In this document: positions 1-7,908 of the stretch, one piece after another
Numbering within the stretch: position 1 is the first letter of the stretch
How the letters are laid out: every line of letters begins with the position of its first letter
NCBI GenBank assembly: GCA_964431545.1
Contig: CAYSLC010000036.1
Coordinates: 1 to 32,923, forward strand
Direction of reading: 5' to 3'
Source: CAYSLC01 sp964431545
Lineage (GTDB): Bacteria; Desulfobacterota; Desulfobacteria; Desulfobacterales; JAABSP01
Length of the DNA: 32,923 nt
Notes under the pieces: model-generated
Database searches by the model: none
What the model was told of the DNA's origin: nothing
Seen by the model: the letters and a program-made list of their open reading frames with translations, nothing else
Program-made: the position numbers and the translations under genes

Positions 1-202
1 TGGCAAATCCTCTCGCCTTCAATAGATCAAACCCGGCGAATTCATTTTCCGCTCCAAAAACCAGGGTCCCTCCGTACCGGGGTTCGGATGCCCGCGAGGG
101 GGACCCTCCCATGCCCAAAACAAACACAATAAGGGTGATAAGCAAGTATAAGACATTGTTTATTCTGAAGGTATTGACATTTTCATCTGAATTTCCAATC
201 AT
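1..202 (-). CDS. ABC transporter substrate-binding protein, family 5 (N-terminus only, partial)
   Basis: Sixty-seven codons are visible before the gene runs off the left edge. The ATG at 202 follows a good ribosome site (AAGGAG, 8 nt upstream), which fixes the start. The protein opens with a polar stretch, then a hydrophobic segment (NVLYLLITLIVFVLGMG) and a likely signal-peptidase site near SRA/SEP. The mature part begins YGGTLVFGAENEFAGFD, the typical opening of family-5 (dipeptide, oligopeptide or nickel type) periplasmic binding proteins, which deliver ligands to a membrane permease. It lies about 150 nt downstream of the TetR-type gene on the same strand, so that regulator may control it. 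The ligand cannot be told from this fragment. The family call rests on the short N-terminal motif; the secretion signal is seen directly. Confidence 0.7.
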   Translation of the reverse strand, partial: MIGNSDENVNTFRINNVLYLLITLIVFVLGMGGSPSRASEPRYGGTLVFGAENEFAGFDLLKARGFA

Positions 203-352
203 GCGTAACGCTCCTTTCCACCCGGATGAGGCTTTGATCGCCGATCCGTAGTCCGTGTTGAGGGTCGATTCGCGCGCGCGGATACTCACTTCTATGACGG
301 CCGATTGATATCGGATCATCATTTCGATTGAACAAGATGAAAATGGGCTTGG

Positions 353-1009
353 TTATTCCCCTTCGAAATCGGTTTTTTCAGGACCCTTTTTTCGGGTTCC
401 AATCGCCTTGAAGATGTCGTTAGCCTTCAAGCCCTCGTAGAGGGCCTGGTTGGCCATCCTGATGAGATCATCCAGGCGGGCATCCATCTCCTTTAACCGG
501 ATCTGGCCGTCGACGCTCTCCGTGGTGAACCACCCATTGTTGACCAATGTGGAGAACCCGTGGATAAAAAACCAGCGCATCACGCGGATGCGATCCATCT
601 CCGGTCTCGACATCTCCTGAAAACGGGGGTCGTCAGAGAGGGCATCTCCGAAAGAAACCCACATTTCACGCGCATTTTTGCGTTGCAGCCCAGTATGTTT
701 CTCGTCGTTGATACAGCGGAACAACATTTTTTCTTCAACGGCGAATCGAACGTATCCGATGGCATGGTCCAGCCACTTGTCTCCCGTGGTTTCCGCCGTG
801 AGGTAGGTGTTGAACAGCGCAAGCGCCTTTTTGACGACCTCTTCCTCCAGATTGGCCATGGATCCGATAGAGGAATAGATGGGCATGGTGGAACTGTTCA
901 TCCGCTGGGCAAGATAGCGGGCGGACAATCCTTCCCACCCGTTTTCCCTGACGTATGCAAAGGCGATCTCAATGATGTCCTCCCGGTCGAATTTGTTTTT
1001 TGCCGCCAC
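353..1009 (-). CDS. TetR/AcrR-family transcriptional regulator
   Basis: A 218-residue protein of normal length for TetR repressors. Residues about 8-52 form the N-terminal helix-turn-helix (REDIIEIAFAYVRENGWEGL, then SARYLAQRMN and IYSSIGSMANLEEEV). The remaining helical part is the ligand and dimer domain, whose ligand cannot be predicted. Translation starts at a GTG (1007-1009) with GAGGT just upstream. Its promoter region holds two copies of a 15-bp palindrome, one sitting between the -35 and -10 boxes, which indicates autorepression. Likely targets are itself, the binding-protein gene downstream on the same strand, and possibly the divergent membrane-protein gene at 1223. The DNA-binding family is clear; the regulon is inferred. 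Confidence 0.9.
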   Translation of the reverse strand: MAAKNKFDREDIIEIAFAYVRENGWEGLSARYLAQRMNSSTMPIYSSIGSMANLEEEVVKKALALFNTYLTAETTGDKWLDHAIGYVRFAVEEKMLFRCINDEKHTGLQRKNAREMWVSFGDALSDDPRFQEMSRPEMDRIRVMRWFFIHGFSTLVNNGWFTTESVDGQIRLKEMDARLDDLIRMANQALYEGLKANDIFKAIGTRKKGPEKTDFEGE

Positions 1010-1026
1010 TTGAGGACCTCTCTTTC

Positions 1027-1063
1027 ATATAACATCGTTATATATTCCTATAACAGTGTTATA
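1027..1063. promoter_or_regulatory. Paired TetR-type operators
   Basis: Two 15-bp palindromes with the pattern TATAAC-N3-GTTATA lie at 1028-1042 (spacer ATC) and 1049-1063 (spacer AGT). The first extends one more base pair on each side (1027-1043). Their centres are 21 bp apart, about two helical turns, so two repressor dimers would sit on the same DNA face. The second copy lies across the -10 box and spacer of the regulator's own promoter. Binding by the adjacent TetR protein is inferred from position and symmetry. Confidence 0.75.
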
Positions 1064-1076
1064 TTTTCATTGTCAA
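1048..1076 (-). promoter_or_regulatory. Sigma-70-type promoter of the TetR gene
   Basis: On the minus strand, TTGACA (1071-1076) and TTATAG (1048-1053) are separated by 17 bp, and the GTG start lies about 40 nt further on. The -35 box is perfect and the -10 box is imperfect. The downstream operator palindrome overlaps the -10 box and spacer. Confidence 0.55.
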
Positions 1077-1088
1077 GATCTTTTTCGC

Positions 1089-1103
1089 TGTTCCATGGGA
1101 ACA
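1089..1103. repeat. 15-bp palindrome TGTTCC-ATG-GGAACA
   Basis: A perfect 6-bp inverted repeat with a 3-bp centre lies in the divergent region between the TetR gene and the membrane-protein gene, just upstream of the TetR -35 box. It could be a second operator with a different sequence from the TATAAC pair. No binding protein can be named. Confidence 0.35.
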
Positions 1104-1222
1104 CGTGATAGACCCCCTCGGATCGGAGCCCCGTCGCCGAGTAGCCAAACCCGCGGGGATCTGATATAGAGGAGATTGAATCGTAGTCGATGCGCGGCGG
1201 AGGCGACAGGAGGAGATCGGGC

Positions 1223-1726
1223 ATGGCAAAAGGGGGCAAGGAACCGGGGATGCGGCAATTGGTGGACTGGAGCGCGGCGGTCTGGGGGGGGCTCGCCTCC
1301 GGGGGGGTCACCTTCCTCCTCAACCTGTTTCTCGCCCCCCTCATCATGGGCGGAAACGCCTGGATCATGACCCGGTTCATCGCCTCCATCGCCATGGGGG
1401 AGTCGATTTTGGCCCCCCCCGCCACCTTCGACACGGTCGCCGTTGTGGTGGCGATTCTGGTCCACCTCGCCATTTCCATGGTCTACGCGCTGCTCATCGC
1501 ATACATCGTCCACCGGGGCGGGCTCCTGACGGGGATCCTGGGCGGCGCCGGACTGGGGCTCGCCATCTATGGCATCAATTTTTACACCTTCACCTACTTC
1601 TATCCCTGGCTCTTCCCCCTGTGCGGGTGGGCCATGGGGATCAACCACGTGATCTTCGGAGCCCTGGCGGGGGGCGTCTACGAGTTTTTGGAGGTGGAGG
1701 CGTTCGTCCCGGTGGAAGAGACCTGA
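1223..1726 (+). CDS. Small polytopic membrane protein, unknown function
   Basis: A 167-residue protein with about four hydrophobic segments: VWGGLASGGVTFLLNLFLAP, AVVVAILVHLAISMVYALLI, GILGGAGLGLAIYGINFY, and a last one around WAMGINHVIFGALAGGVYEF. I do not recognise the family. The ATG at 1223 is preferred over one at 1190 because AGGAGGA lies 8-9 nt before it. The gene diverges from the TetR gene, whose operators lie about 160-195 bp upstream, so it may be co-regulated. The M48 protease gene follows 16 bp after the stop, suggesting cotranscription. Confidence 0.7.
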   Translation: MAKGGKEPGMRQLVDWSAAVWGGLASGGVTFLLNLFLAPLIMGGNAWIMTRFIASIAMGESILAPPATFDTVAVVVAILVHLAISMVYALLIAYIVHRGGLLTGILGGAGLGLAIYGINFYTFTYFYPWLFPLCGWAMGINHVIFGALAGGVYEFLEVEAFVPVEET

Positions 1727-1742
1727 TGTCGAGGATCGAAAT

Positions 1743-2570
1743 ATGATCGCACTGGCCATGCGCCTGCTCATGGCGTTGCTCGTCGCCATCTCCTCTCTTT
1801 TTTCCTACTGCGGATCGAAGGAGTACAACCCGGTGACCGGGGAGAAGCAGTACATCGGAATGACGGCCCGGCAGGAGATCTCCCTGGGGGTCCAGGCCGT
1901 GGACGAGATGCTCCGGGAGCATGGCGGGCTCCATCCCGACCCGGCGTTGCAGCGGCGCATCGACGAGGTGGGATTCCAACTCGTCCGGAACAGCCGGGCC
2001 GCAAAGACCCCCTGGAAGTATGAGTTCCACCTCCTTCGGGATCCGGACACCGTCAACGCCTTCGCCCTGCCCGGCGGTCAGATCTTCGTGACGGCGGGCC
2101 TCTTCGATCGCTTCACCTCGGAGGATCAGCTCGCCGCCGTTCTGGCCCACGAGATCGCCCATGTCGTGGCCCGCCATTCGGCCCAGCGGCTGGCCAAGGC
2201 GGAGCTGACCCAGGGGCTGACCACCGCGGTCATGGTCGCCTCGGGGGATGCCACGGCGGGCCAGATCTCGGCGGTGATCGGGCAGTTGATCCACATGAAG
2301 TACGGGCGGGAGGATGAGCTGGAATCGGACCGGCTCGGCGTCTTCTTCATGGCCGAGGCGGGCTACGATCCCCGGGCCATGGTGGCGCTGATGCGGATTC
2401 TCCGGGAGAGCCGGGCCGGCGTCTCCATGCCCGAGTTCTTCAGCACGCATCCCAATCCCGGCAACCGGATCGAGAAGATCGAGGAGGCCATCCGGGAGAT
2501 CCCCCGTCCCAGGGCCGGGGTTCGGTTTCCAATCCCCGTACTCTCCTTGGCGGAGATCGGCGCGGCCTGA
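1743..2570 (+). CDS. M48-family zinc metalloprotease, periplasmic
   Basis: A 275-residue protein with the zinc site HEIAH (His136, His140) in a longer VLAHEIAHVVARHSAQRL helix. A Glu in the following EDELESDRLG segment is the expected third ligand. This matches the BepA/LoiP/HtpX superfamily M48 proteases that act on misfolded or outer-membrane proteins. An N-terminal hydrophobic stretch (LLMALLVAISSLFSYCGS) is a signal sequence. The Cys after FSY could be lipidated, although the lipobox is not canonical. There is no long TPR tail as in BepA, so it is closer in size to LoiP or YggG. It follows the membrane protein by 16 bp. The catalytic class is certain; the substrate is not. Confidence 0.9.
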   Translation: MIALAMRLLMALLVAISSLFSYCGSKEYNPVTGEKQYIGMTARQEISLGVQAVDEMLREHGGLHPDPALQRRIDEVGFQLVRNSRAAKTPWKYEFHLLRDPDTVNAFALPGGQIFVTAGLFDRFTSEDQLAAVLAHEIAHVVARHSAQRLAKAELTQGLTTAVMVASGDATAGQISAVIGQLIHMKYGREDELESDRLGVFFMAEAGYDPRAMVALMRILRESRAGVSMPEFFSTHPNPGNRIEKIEEAIREIPRPRAGVRFPIPVLSLAEIGAA

Positions 2571-2595
2571 CCGCCATCCCTTTTGCAGGCCCACA

Positions 2596-3405
2596 TCACT
2601 GGAGAAACCGCTTGAAAAACAGATCGAAGAGGGTGTTGACGAGGATCTGGAAGAGGACGATGAGCAGGAGGATCACCAGAAGGTGGAAGTAGACCGCCTC
2701 CATGTCGAAGTAGATCCGGGAGACGTTGAGCAGATGGCCAAGACCGTTTTGGGCGGCGATGAATTCCCCCAGCACCACCACCTTCAGGGCGAAGACGAAC
2801 CCGGCCGTCAGGTTGGTCTTCATGGCCGGCACCAGGGAGGGGAGGTAGAGGTCGGTGATCAGGTGACGGGCGCTCCCCTTGAAGGAGAGGACCACCTCTT
2901 TGAGCTGGGGGTCCTGCTTTAAAAGGGTGTTGGCCGTGTTGACCGCGATGAGGGGGACGGTGAGCGCGATGATGAGCAGGACCGGCACCGTGGAGCCGAT
3001 GCCGAAGACCAGCAGCAGGATGATCCCCAGGACGGTGCCGGGGATCACCTGAAAGAGGAGCAGGAGGGTTTCGGCGTACCCGGTGATTCCGAGGAGGCAG
3101 GCCGTGATCCCGGTGGCGGTGCCCAGGACGAAGGAGAGGGAGAGGCCGATGCCGATCCGCGCCAGGGTGGCCCGGAGATGGCCGAGGAAGTCGGCGGTGA
3201 GGTACCGGCCCGCACGGGCCAGAACCGAAACCGGGGAAGGGACGATATACGGGTCGAAGAAGAGGGAGACCAGCGCCCACAGTCCCAGGAACAGGCCGAA
3301 GGCCAGCAGGCTGTTTCTAACGGCGGTGAACAAGGTCCCGGCAGGCCTCGGGGAACGGAACGCCGACGGTGCGATGGTACGCTTCGATCTCCCGGGCCAA
3401 TGCAT
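2596..3405 (-). CDS. ABC transporter permease (SsuC/TauC type)
   Basis: A 269-residue membrane protein with about six hydrophobic segments. The cytoplasmic coupling loop (EAA motif) reads DPQLKEVVLSFKGSARHLI and then LYLPSLVPAM, as in importers for nitrate, sulfonate, taurine and thiamine precursors. It would form the membrane channel for the binding protein encoded immediately upstream on the same strand. The ATG at 3405 makes the reading frame overlap the 3' end of that gene by 89 bp. A TTG near 3330 is a possible shorter start, but neither has a strong ribosome site. No ATPase subunit lies nearby. Function as a permease is clear; the substrate is unknown. Confidence 0.88.
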   Translation of the reverse strand: MHWPGRSKRTIAPSAFRSPRPAGTLFTAVRNSLLAFGLFLGLWALVSLFFDPYIVPSPVSVLARAGRYLTADFLGHLRATLARIGIGLSLSFVLGTATGITACLLGITGYAETLLLLFQVIPGTVLGIILLLVFGIGSTVPVLLIIALTVPLIAVNTANTLLKQDPQLKEVVLSFKGSARHLITDLYLPSLVPAMKTNLTAGFVFALKVVVLGEFIAAQNGLGHLLNVSRIYFDMEAVYFHLLVILLLIVLFQILVNTLFDLFFKRFLQ

Positions 3406-4291
3406 CGGCTCGCAGGAGCCGGAAACGGATCCGGGTAAGGGACGAACGGAGGATCTCCCGCCGGAAGCCGAACCGTTCCTGGGTGCGCCGGATCGCCGGG
3501 TCCGGCTTTTCCTCGACGTTGCGGATCGCCCGTTCCAGACCGGCGTCGAGCCGGTGGATGACGGGGCGGTTTCGGGCCGCCCAGTCCGCCTTGACCAGGG
3601 TCCCCACCTGGGGGTAGCCTCCGGTCTCTCCGGTATGCCGTCGCCAGAGGTCGAGGTAGCTCAGGGAGACGTGGATTCTTTCCCGCCCCTCCAGTTGGGA
3701 GACGAAGGGCTCCGGCAGGGCCGCCGCATCGATCCGGCCCGCCGCCATCATCTTGACGACGGCGGGGAACGGGGCGTAGGCGATGGGGAGGTCCTTCTTC
3801 CACCGGAGCCCCTCCGACCACAGGAAGAACCGGGTCACCTCGTCGATGGGCGATCCTTCGAAGGGCAGATAGAGGGTCTTTCCCGCAAGCTCGCGGAAGG
3901 CGGTCACCCGCGTCCCACGGGTGATGAGATGGGTGAGCCCGGAGACGTACGAATGGATCATCCGGACCGGCACCCCCCGGCGGCAGAAGGCGATTCCCAC
4001 CGAGAGGCCGGTGGAGAGGATCTGGGCATCCCCCCGCAGAAACAGGGAGTGGGCCTGGGTGTGGCTGGTGAAGACCGAGACCTCGGCGTCGGGGATCTCC
4101 TCCGCCGCCAGGATCAGGGGGATGGAGGCCGGCGTGGCCGGCACCAGGACCCGGATCGCCCCGGCCCCCGAGGCCGGGGCGGCGAGGGACAGAAGGAGGA
4201 ACAGGACCCCGGCCAAAACGAGCCGGTGGATTGCCTTGTGGCCGGCGGGTGTGGTAGCCTGCCATCCTTGTGGAACATGGGAAACCATCAT
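3317..4291 (-). CDS. ABC transporter substrate-binding protein (NMT1/SsuA-like)
   Basis: From the ATG at 4291 (a second ATG follows at once) the protein has 324 residues. A signal peptide is visible: HRLVLAGVLFLLLSLAAPAS, with cleavage near ASG/AG. The mature protein begins IRVLVPATPASIPLILAAEE and includes KTLYLPFEGSPIDEVTRFFL and AAGRIDAAALPEPFVSQLEG, which are typical of NMT1/THI5/SsuA-type periplasmic binding proteins for organic anions or pyrimidine precursors. It delivers its ligand to the permease encoded just downstream. The open frame reaches further upstream to 4588, but that part is arginine-rich, low in hydrophobics and overlaps the divergent GNAT gene, so it is rejected. No clear ribosome site precedes 4291, so the exact start is uncertain. 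Confidence 0.85.
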   Translation of the reverse strand: MMVSHVPQGWQATTPAGHKAIHRLVLAGVLFLLLSLAAPASGAGAIRVLVPATPASIPLILAAEEIPDAEVSVFTSHTQAHSLFLRGDAQILSTGLSVGIAFCRRGVPVRMIHSYVSGLTHLITRGTRVTAFRELAGKTLYLPFEGSPIDEVTRFFLWSEGLRWKKDLPIAYAPFPAVVKMMAAGRIDAAALPEPFVSQLEGRERIHVSLSYLDLWRRHTGETGGYPQVGTLVKADWAARNRPVIHRLDAGLERAIRNVEEKPDPAIRRTQERFGFRREILRSSLTRIRFRLLRADALAREIEAYHRTVGVPFPEACRDLVHRR

Positions 4292-4425
4292 CGGACCGTT
4301 TTTATCAGATGGAGATCTTCCGTGAAAGCCTATTTTCAAGATCCTGGCGATCCCACCGGCCCCGCCGCCCGGCCGGAGGGCCGGAACCATCCGCCGGAAG
4401 TCGGCCGGCCCGCCGGAGTCCGTCC

Positions 4426-4917
4426 ATGAACGGGGAATTCCGGATCGGGGGGTACACCCCCGGCGCCATCGGCCGGGTGACGGAACTCCACGCGGTCTAC
4501 TACCATCTTCACTGGGACTTCGGCCTCTTCTTCGAAGCCAAGGTGGCCTCGGAGCTGTCCGCCTTCCTGAGCCGGGCCGAGGAGGCAAGGGACCGGTTCT
4601 GGACCGTCCGTCGGAACGGACGGGTGGAGGGGGCCGTCGCCATCGACGGGATCGACGCCGGCGGGGAGGGAGCCCATCTGCGCTGGTTCATCCTCTCCGA
4701 GGAGGCCCGGGGGCGGGGGCTCGGCAACCGCCTCATGGACGCCGCCATGGGCTTTTGCGATGGCAGCGGGTACCGCCGGGTCTATCTCTGGACCTTCAAG
4801 GGGCTCGACGCGGCCCGCCATCTCTACGAGAAACACGGCTTCCAACTGGTGGAGGCGCGGGAGGGGGAGATGTGGGGCAGGCGGGTTCTGGAACAGCGGT
4901 TCGAGCGGCACCGATGA
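4426..4917 (+). CDS. GNAT-family N-acetyltransferase
   Basis: A 163-residue protein of normal length for a single GNAT domain. The acetyl-CoA loop is EEARGRGLGNRLMDAAM (RGxGxxL type), preceded by the beta strand AHLRWFILS and followed by YRRVYLWTFKGLDAARHLYE and KHGFQLVEAREGEMWGRRV, the classic last half of the fold. It would transfer an acetyl group to an amine on a small molecule or protein; the acceptor is unknown. The start at 4426 (GGAG about 8 nt upstream) is chosen over an upstream ATG at 4270 because the earlier part is low-complexity Arg/Pro. The last codon overlaps the start of the HD gene (ATGA), so the two are translationally coupled. Confidence 0.9.
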   Translation: MNGEFRIGGYTPGAIGRVTELHAVYYHLHWDFGLFFEAKVASELSAFLSRAEEARDRFWTVRRNGRVEGAVAIDGIDAGGEGAHLRWFILSEEARGRGLGNRLMDAAMGFCDGSGYRRVYLWTFKGLDAARHLYEKHGFQLVEAREGEMWGRRVLEQRFERHR

Positions 4918-5639
4918 CACGCATGCCGGATGGAGCCGGCGGGGGAGGGACCCGGAACCTCCCGGAGCGACCGGGGCCGGAGGACGGACCCCTGGTGGAG
5001 ACCGGGTTCCTGGCGCGGGTCGAGGAGATCGCCGCCGGATTTTTCCGGGAGTCCAGGGGGAGCCATGACTGGGACCACACCCGGCGGGTCCTGTGCCTCT
5101 GCGGGCGCATCGGGCCCCCCGAGGGGGCCGACATGGCGGTGCTCCGGGCCGCGGCACTGCTCCACGACATCGGCCGGGCCCTCCAGGACGGCAGCAGCGG
5201 GACCATCTGCCACGCCGCCAAGGGGGCTGAACTGGCCGGGCCGGTGGTCCGGGGGCTCCCCCTGTCCGAGACCCGGAAGGCGAATATCCTCCACAGCATC
5301 CGGGCCCACCGGTACCGGGGGGACCGGATCCCCGCCACCACCGAGGCCCGTGTTCTTTTCGACGCGGACAAACTCGACGCCATCGGCGCCGTGGGGGTGG
5401 CCCGGGCCTACCTCTTTGCCGGGGAGATCGGCGCCCGCCTCCACGCCCCCGAGGTGGACGTCGCCGAGACCCGCGCCTACTCCAGGGAGGACACGGGATA
5501 CCGGGAGTTCCGGGTGAAGCTGAGCCGGGTCCGGGATCGGATGCTGACCCCCACCGGCCGCCGCATGGCCCGGGAGCGCCACGCCTTCATGGAGACCTTC
5601 TTCCGCCGGTTCCTGGAGGAGTACGAGGGGAGGCGGTAG
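4914..5639 (+). CDS. HD-domain phosphohydrolase
   Basis: A 241-residue protein. The metal-binding HD signature is visible in order: SHDWDHTRRVL (first His), AALLHDIGRA (His-Asp pair), then HSIRAHRY and LFDADKLDAIGAVGVARAY (last Asp). This arrangement is that of YedJ-like HD phosphohydrolases, which hydrolyse nucleotides or phosphodiesters; the substrate is not predictable here. The ATG at 4914 overlaps the GNAT stop in an ATGA, so the genes form an operon. An earlier in-frame ATG at 4755 lies wholly inside the GNAT gene and is rejected. The first 30 or so residues are Gly/Pro-rich and probably disordered. The gene ends convergently with the ankyrin lipoprotein gene. Confidence 0.9.
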   Translation: MTRMPDGAGGGGTRNLPERPGPEDGPLVETGFLARVEEIAAGFFRESRGSHDWDHTRRVLCLCGRIGPPEGADMAVLRAAALLHDIGRALQDGSSGTICHAAKGAELAGPVVRGLPLSETRKANILHSIRAHRYRGDRIPATTEARVLFDADKLDAIGAVGVARAYLFAGEIGARLHAPEVDVAETRAYSREDTGYREFRVKLSRVRDRMLTPTGRRMARERHAFMETFFRRFLEEYEGRR

Positions 5640-5664
5640 CCGGCGTTCCGCCTCCCCGGCGCCT

Positions 5665-6225
5665 CTATTCCGTGACCGGGGCCTCCTCGTCCGAGGGGGG
5701 CTCGGCCGCCGACGGCGGCCCGGCGTCCGGGGAGGGGCCATCCTCCGGGGCCGGCGACGGGGCGGACGGGGCGGCCTCCGGCTCCGGCGCCGAGGGGTTC
5801 AGGATCTCTTCGATCCGTGTGCTTCCCTTGCGCCGGGCCACCTCCAGGGGGGTGAGGCCCCGGAAGGGGACCTTCAGGTCGGCGCCGTTCTCCATCAGGA
5901 GCGCGACCACCTCGGCGCTGCCGACGCCCACGGCCGCATGGATGGGCATGAACCCTTCGGCATCCTTGGCGTTGACGTCGGCGCCCTGGCTGATCAGAAG
6001 TTCGGCCATCTCCGCCCGGCCCTTTCCGGCGGCGTAGTGAAGCGGCGTGGAGCCGCCGTCGTCCCGGGCATCCACGGGGGCGCCCTCCTCCAGCAGCCGC
6101 CTCGCCTCGGCGATATTTCCCTCTCCGGCCGCCGCCAGGAGCTTGTCGCCGGGCTCGGCGCATCCCATCAGCAGGCAGGTCAGTCCCAGGCAGAAGATCG
6201 TAAGGGTGGTTCGGGTCAAGGCCAT
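5665..6225 (-). CDS. Ankyrin-repeat lipoprotein
   Basis: A 186-residue protein. The N-terminus TIFCLGLTCLLMGC is a lipoprotein signal with a good lipobox (LLMGC). Residues about 28-140 hold roughly three and a half ankyrin repeats (GSTPLHYAAGKGRAEMAELL, then GFMPIHAAVGVGSAEVVALL and GLTPLEVARRKGSTRIEEIL). The C-terminal 45 residues are Pro/Glu/Ala-rich and acidic, likely a disordered tail. Ankyrin repeats bind partner proteins; none is indicated. The gene is 18 bp upstream of nothing else on its strand except asnS, whose start lies further upstream, so it is the 18-bp-distant partner encoded just after asnS's stop in the reverse sense: asnS is at higher coordinates and transcribed towards 6244, while this gene starts at 6225, downstream of it. 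Cotranscription with asnS is therefore likely. Confidence 0.88.
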   Translation of the reverse strand: MALTRTTLTIFCLGLTCLLMGCAEPGDKLLAAAGEGNIAEARRLLEEGAPVDARDDGGSTPLHYAAGKGRAEMAELLISQGADVNAKDAEGFMPIHAAVGVGSAEVVALLMENGADLKVPFRGLTPLEVARRKGSTRIEEILNPSAPEPEAAPSAPSPAPEDGPSPDAGPPSAAEPPSDEEAPVTE

Positions 6226-6243
6226 TGGATTCCTTTCTCGGGG

Positions 6244-7626
6244 TTAGAATTCGATGTTGTTGGGGGTCCGGGGAAACGGGATGACATCCCGGATGTTGAC
6301 GATGCCGGTCACCAGCATCATCAGCCGCTCGAACCCCAGGCCGAAGCCGCTGTGGGGCACGGAGCCGAACCGGCGGGAGTCGAGGTACCACCAGTAGTCT
6401 CGTTCGGAGAGCCCCGTCTCCGCCATCCGCCGCCGGAGCACGTCGAAGCGCTCCTCCCGCTGGCTGCCGCCGATGATCTCCCCGATGGACGGTACCAGGA
6501 CGTCCATGGCCGCCACGGTCTCGTCGTCGTCGTTGACCCGCATGTAGAACGGCTTGATGGCCCTGGGGTAGTCGTGGACGATGACCGGCCGTTTGAAGTG
6601 GGTCTCCGTCAGGTACCGCTCGTGCTCCGACTGGAGGTCCCGGCCGAACCCCACCTCGAACTCGAAACGGGTCTCGGCCCGCGCCAGGATCTCCACCGCC
6701 TCCCGGTAGGGGAGCCGGACGAAGTCGGAACCGGCGATGTTCTCCAGGGTGGACATGAGCGACTTGTCCACGAACCGGGCGAACAGGGCCAGATCCTCCG
6801 GGCATTCCGCCATCACGTGGCGCACCAGGGAGACCACGAAATCCTCGGCCAGGTCCATGTTGCCGTGGAGGTCGCAGAAGGCCATCTCCGGCTCGATCAT
6901 CCAGAACTCGGCGGCATGGCGCCTCGTGTTGGAGTTCTCCGCCCGGAAGGTGGGGCCGAAGGTGTAGACGTCCCCCAGGGCCAGGGCGAACATCTCGGCG
7001 GAGAGCTGGCCGGAGACGGTGAGGTTCGCCTCCCGGCCGAAGAAGTCCCGGGCGTAGTCCACGCGGCCCTCCGCCAGGGGGACCCGGTCCAGGGGCAGGG
7101 CGGTCACCCGGAACATCTCCCCGGCCCCTTCGCAGTCGGAGCCGGTGAGGATGGGGGCGTGGACGAGGCGGAACCCCCGGTCCCGGAAGAACTTGTGGAC
7201 GGCGAAGGCGAGTTCGGACCGGATCCGGAAGGCGGCGCCGTACTTGTTGGTTCTGGGACGCAGGTGGGCGATGGTCCGCAGAAACTCGTCGGTGTGGCGC
7301 TTCTTCTGCAAGGGGTAGTCCTCCGGGGCCAGGGAGATCACCTCCACCCCGTCGGCCTGGACCTCCCACGCCTGGCCGCCCCCCTTGGAGGCCACCAGGG
7401 GCCCGGTGACCGCCACCGCCGAACCGGTGGTGATCCGCTTGATCTCCTCGTAGTTGGCCATGCTTTCGTCGGCCACTACCTGGAGATTTTTCAGGCAGGA
7501 TCCATCGTTGATCTCTAGAAAAGAGAAGGTTTTGGCGTCGCGCCGGGTGCGGACCCATCCCTTGACCAGGACCCGGTCCCGGGGGGAATCCGATGTGAGC
7601 AGCTTGTCGATCTTGGTCCGTTCCAT
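6244..7626 (-). CDS. asnS: Asparagine--tRNA ligase
   Basis: A 460-residue class II aminoacyl-tRNA synthetase that charges tRNA-Asn with asparagine in the cytoplasm. The N-terminal OB fold (VLVKGWVRTRRDAKTFSFLE) binds the anticodon. The catalytic part shows motif 2 (FRAENSNTRRHAAEFWMIEP) and motif 3 (HSGFGLGFERLMMLVTGI). Length and C-terminus (DVIPFPRTPNNIEF) match AsnRS closely; AspRS would be much longer. The ATG at 7626 follows GAGGAGG. The ankyrin lipoprotein gene begins 18 bp after its stop on the same strand. Confidence 0.97.
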   Translation of the reverse strand: MERTKIDKLLTSDSPRDRVLVKGWVRTRRDAKTFSFLEINDGSCLKNLQVVADESMANYEEIKRITTGSAVAVTGPLVASKGGGQAWEVQADGVEVISLAPEDYPLQKKRHTDEFLRTIAHLRPRTNKYGAAFRIRSELAFAVHKFFRDRGFRLVHAPILTGSDCEGAGEMFRVTALPLDRVPLAEGRVDYARDFFGREANLTVSGQLSAEMFALALGDVYTFGPTFRAENSNTRRHAAEFWMIEPEMAFCDLHGNMDLAEDFVVSLVRHVMAECPEDLALFARFVDKSLMSTLENIAGSDFVRLPYREAVEILARAETRFEFEVGFGRDLQSEHERYLTETHFKRPVIVHDYPRAIKPFYMRVNDDDETVAAMDVLVPSIGEIIGGSQREERFDVLRRRMAETGLSERDYWWYLDSRRFGSVPHSGFGLGFERLMMLVTGIVNIRDVIPFPRTPNNIEF

Positions 7627-7787
7627 CTTCCTCCTCGTTGCTTGATCGGGCCCGCCGGAAGGGGCGGTAAACAGATCGTTTTTTTATCCGTTTATGCCAC
7701 CTTTTATACCACCGACGGTCCGGCCGGACAAGGGGCATCTCCTCCGGAGCGGTCCGAACCCGGCGGGGCGCCGGCCGAGAATAGGTC

Positions 7788-7815
7788 TTGAAAAAACCGA
7801 GTCATCGGCTATTCT
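7788..7815 (+). promoter_or_regulatory. Possible promoter for the small ORF and hydrolase
   Basis: TTGAAA (7788-7793) and TATTCT (7810-7815) are 16 bp apart, about 90 nt before the 60-residue protein. The 281-bp region 7627-7908, between asnS and this gene, otherwise shows no gene or clear structure. Confidence 0.3.
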
Positions 7816-7908
7816 GGGGCCGACGGATGGTTCCGGCGACCGGCGGACCGACCGCCCCGAATACCATCCGGTACGATCGACACCCAACGACAAGGAGGAG
7901 CCAAAGCC

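Noticed and set aside
5477..7738. Very long minus-strand open frame (753 codons) across the HD, ankyrin and asnS region
   Set aside because: It is in another frame over asnS and the ankyrin gene, rich in Arg, Pro and Gly with no domain; long spurious frames are expected in GC-rich DNA.
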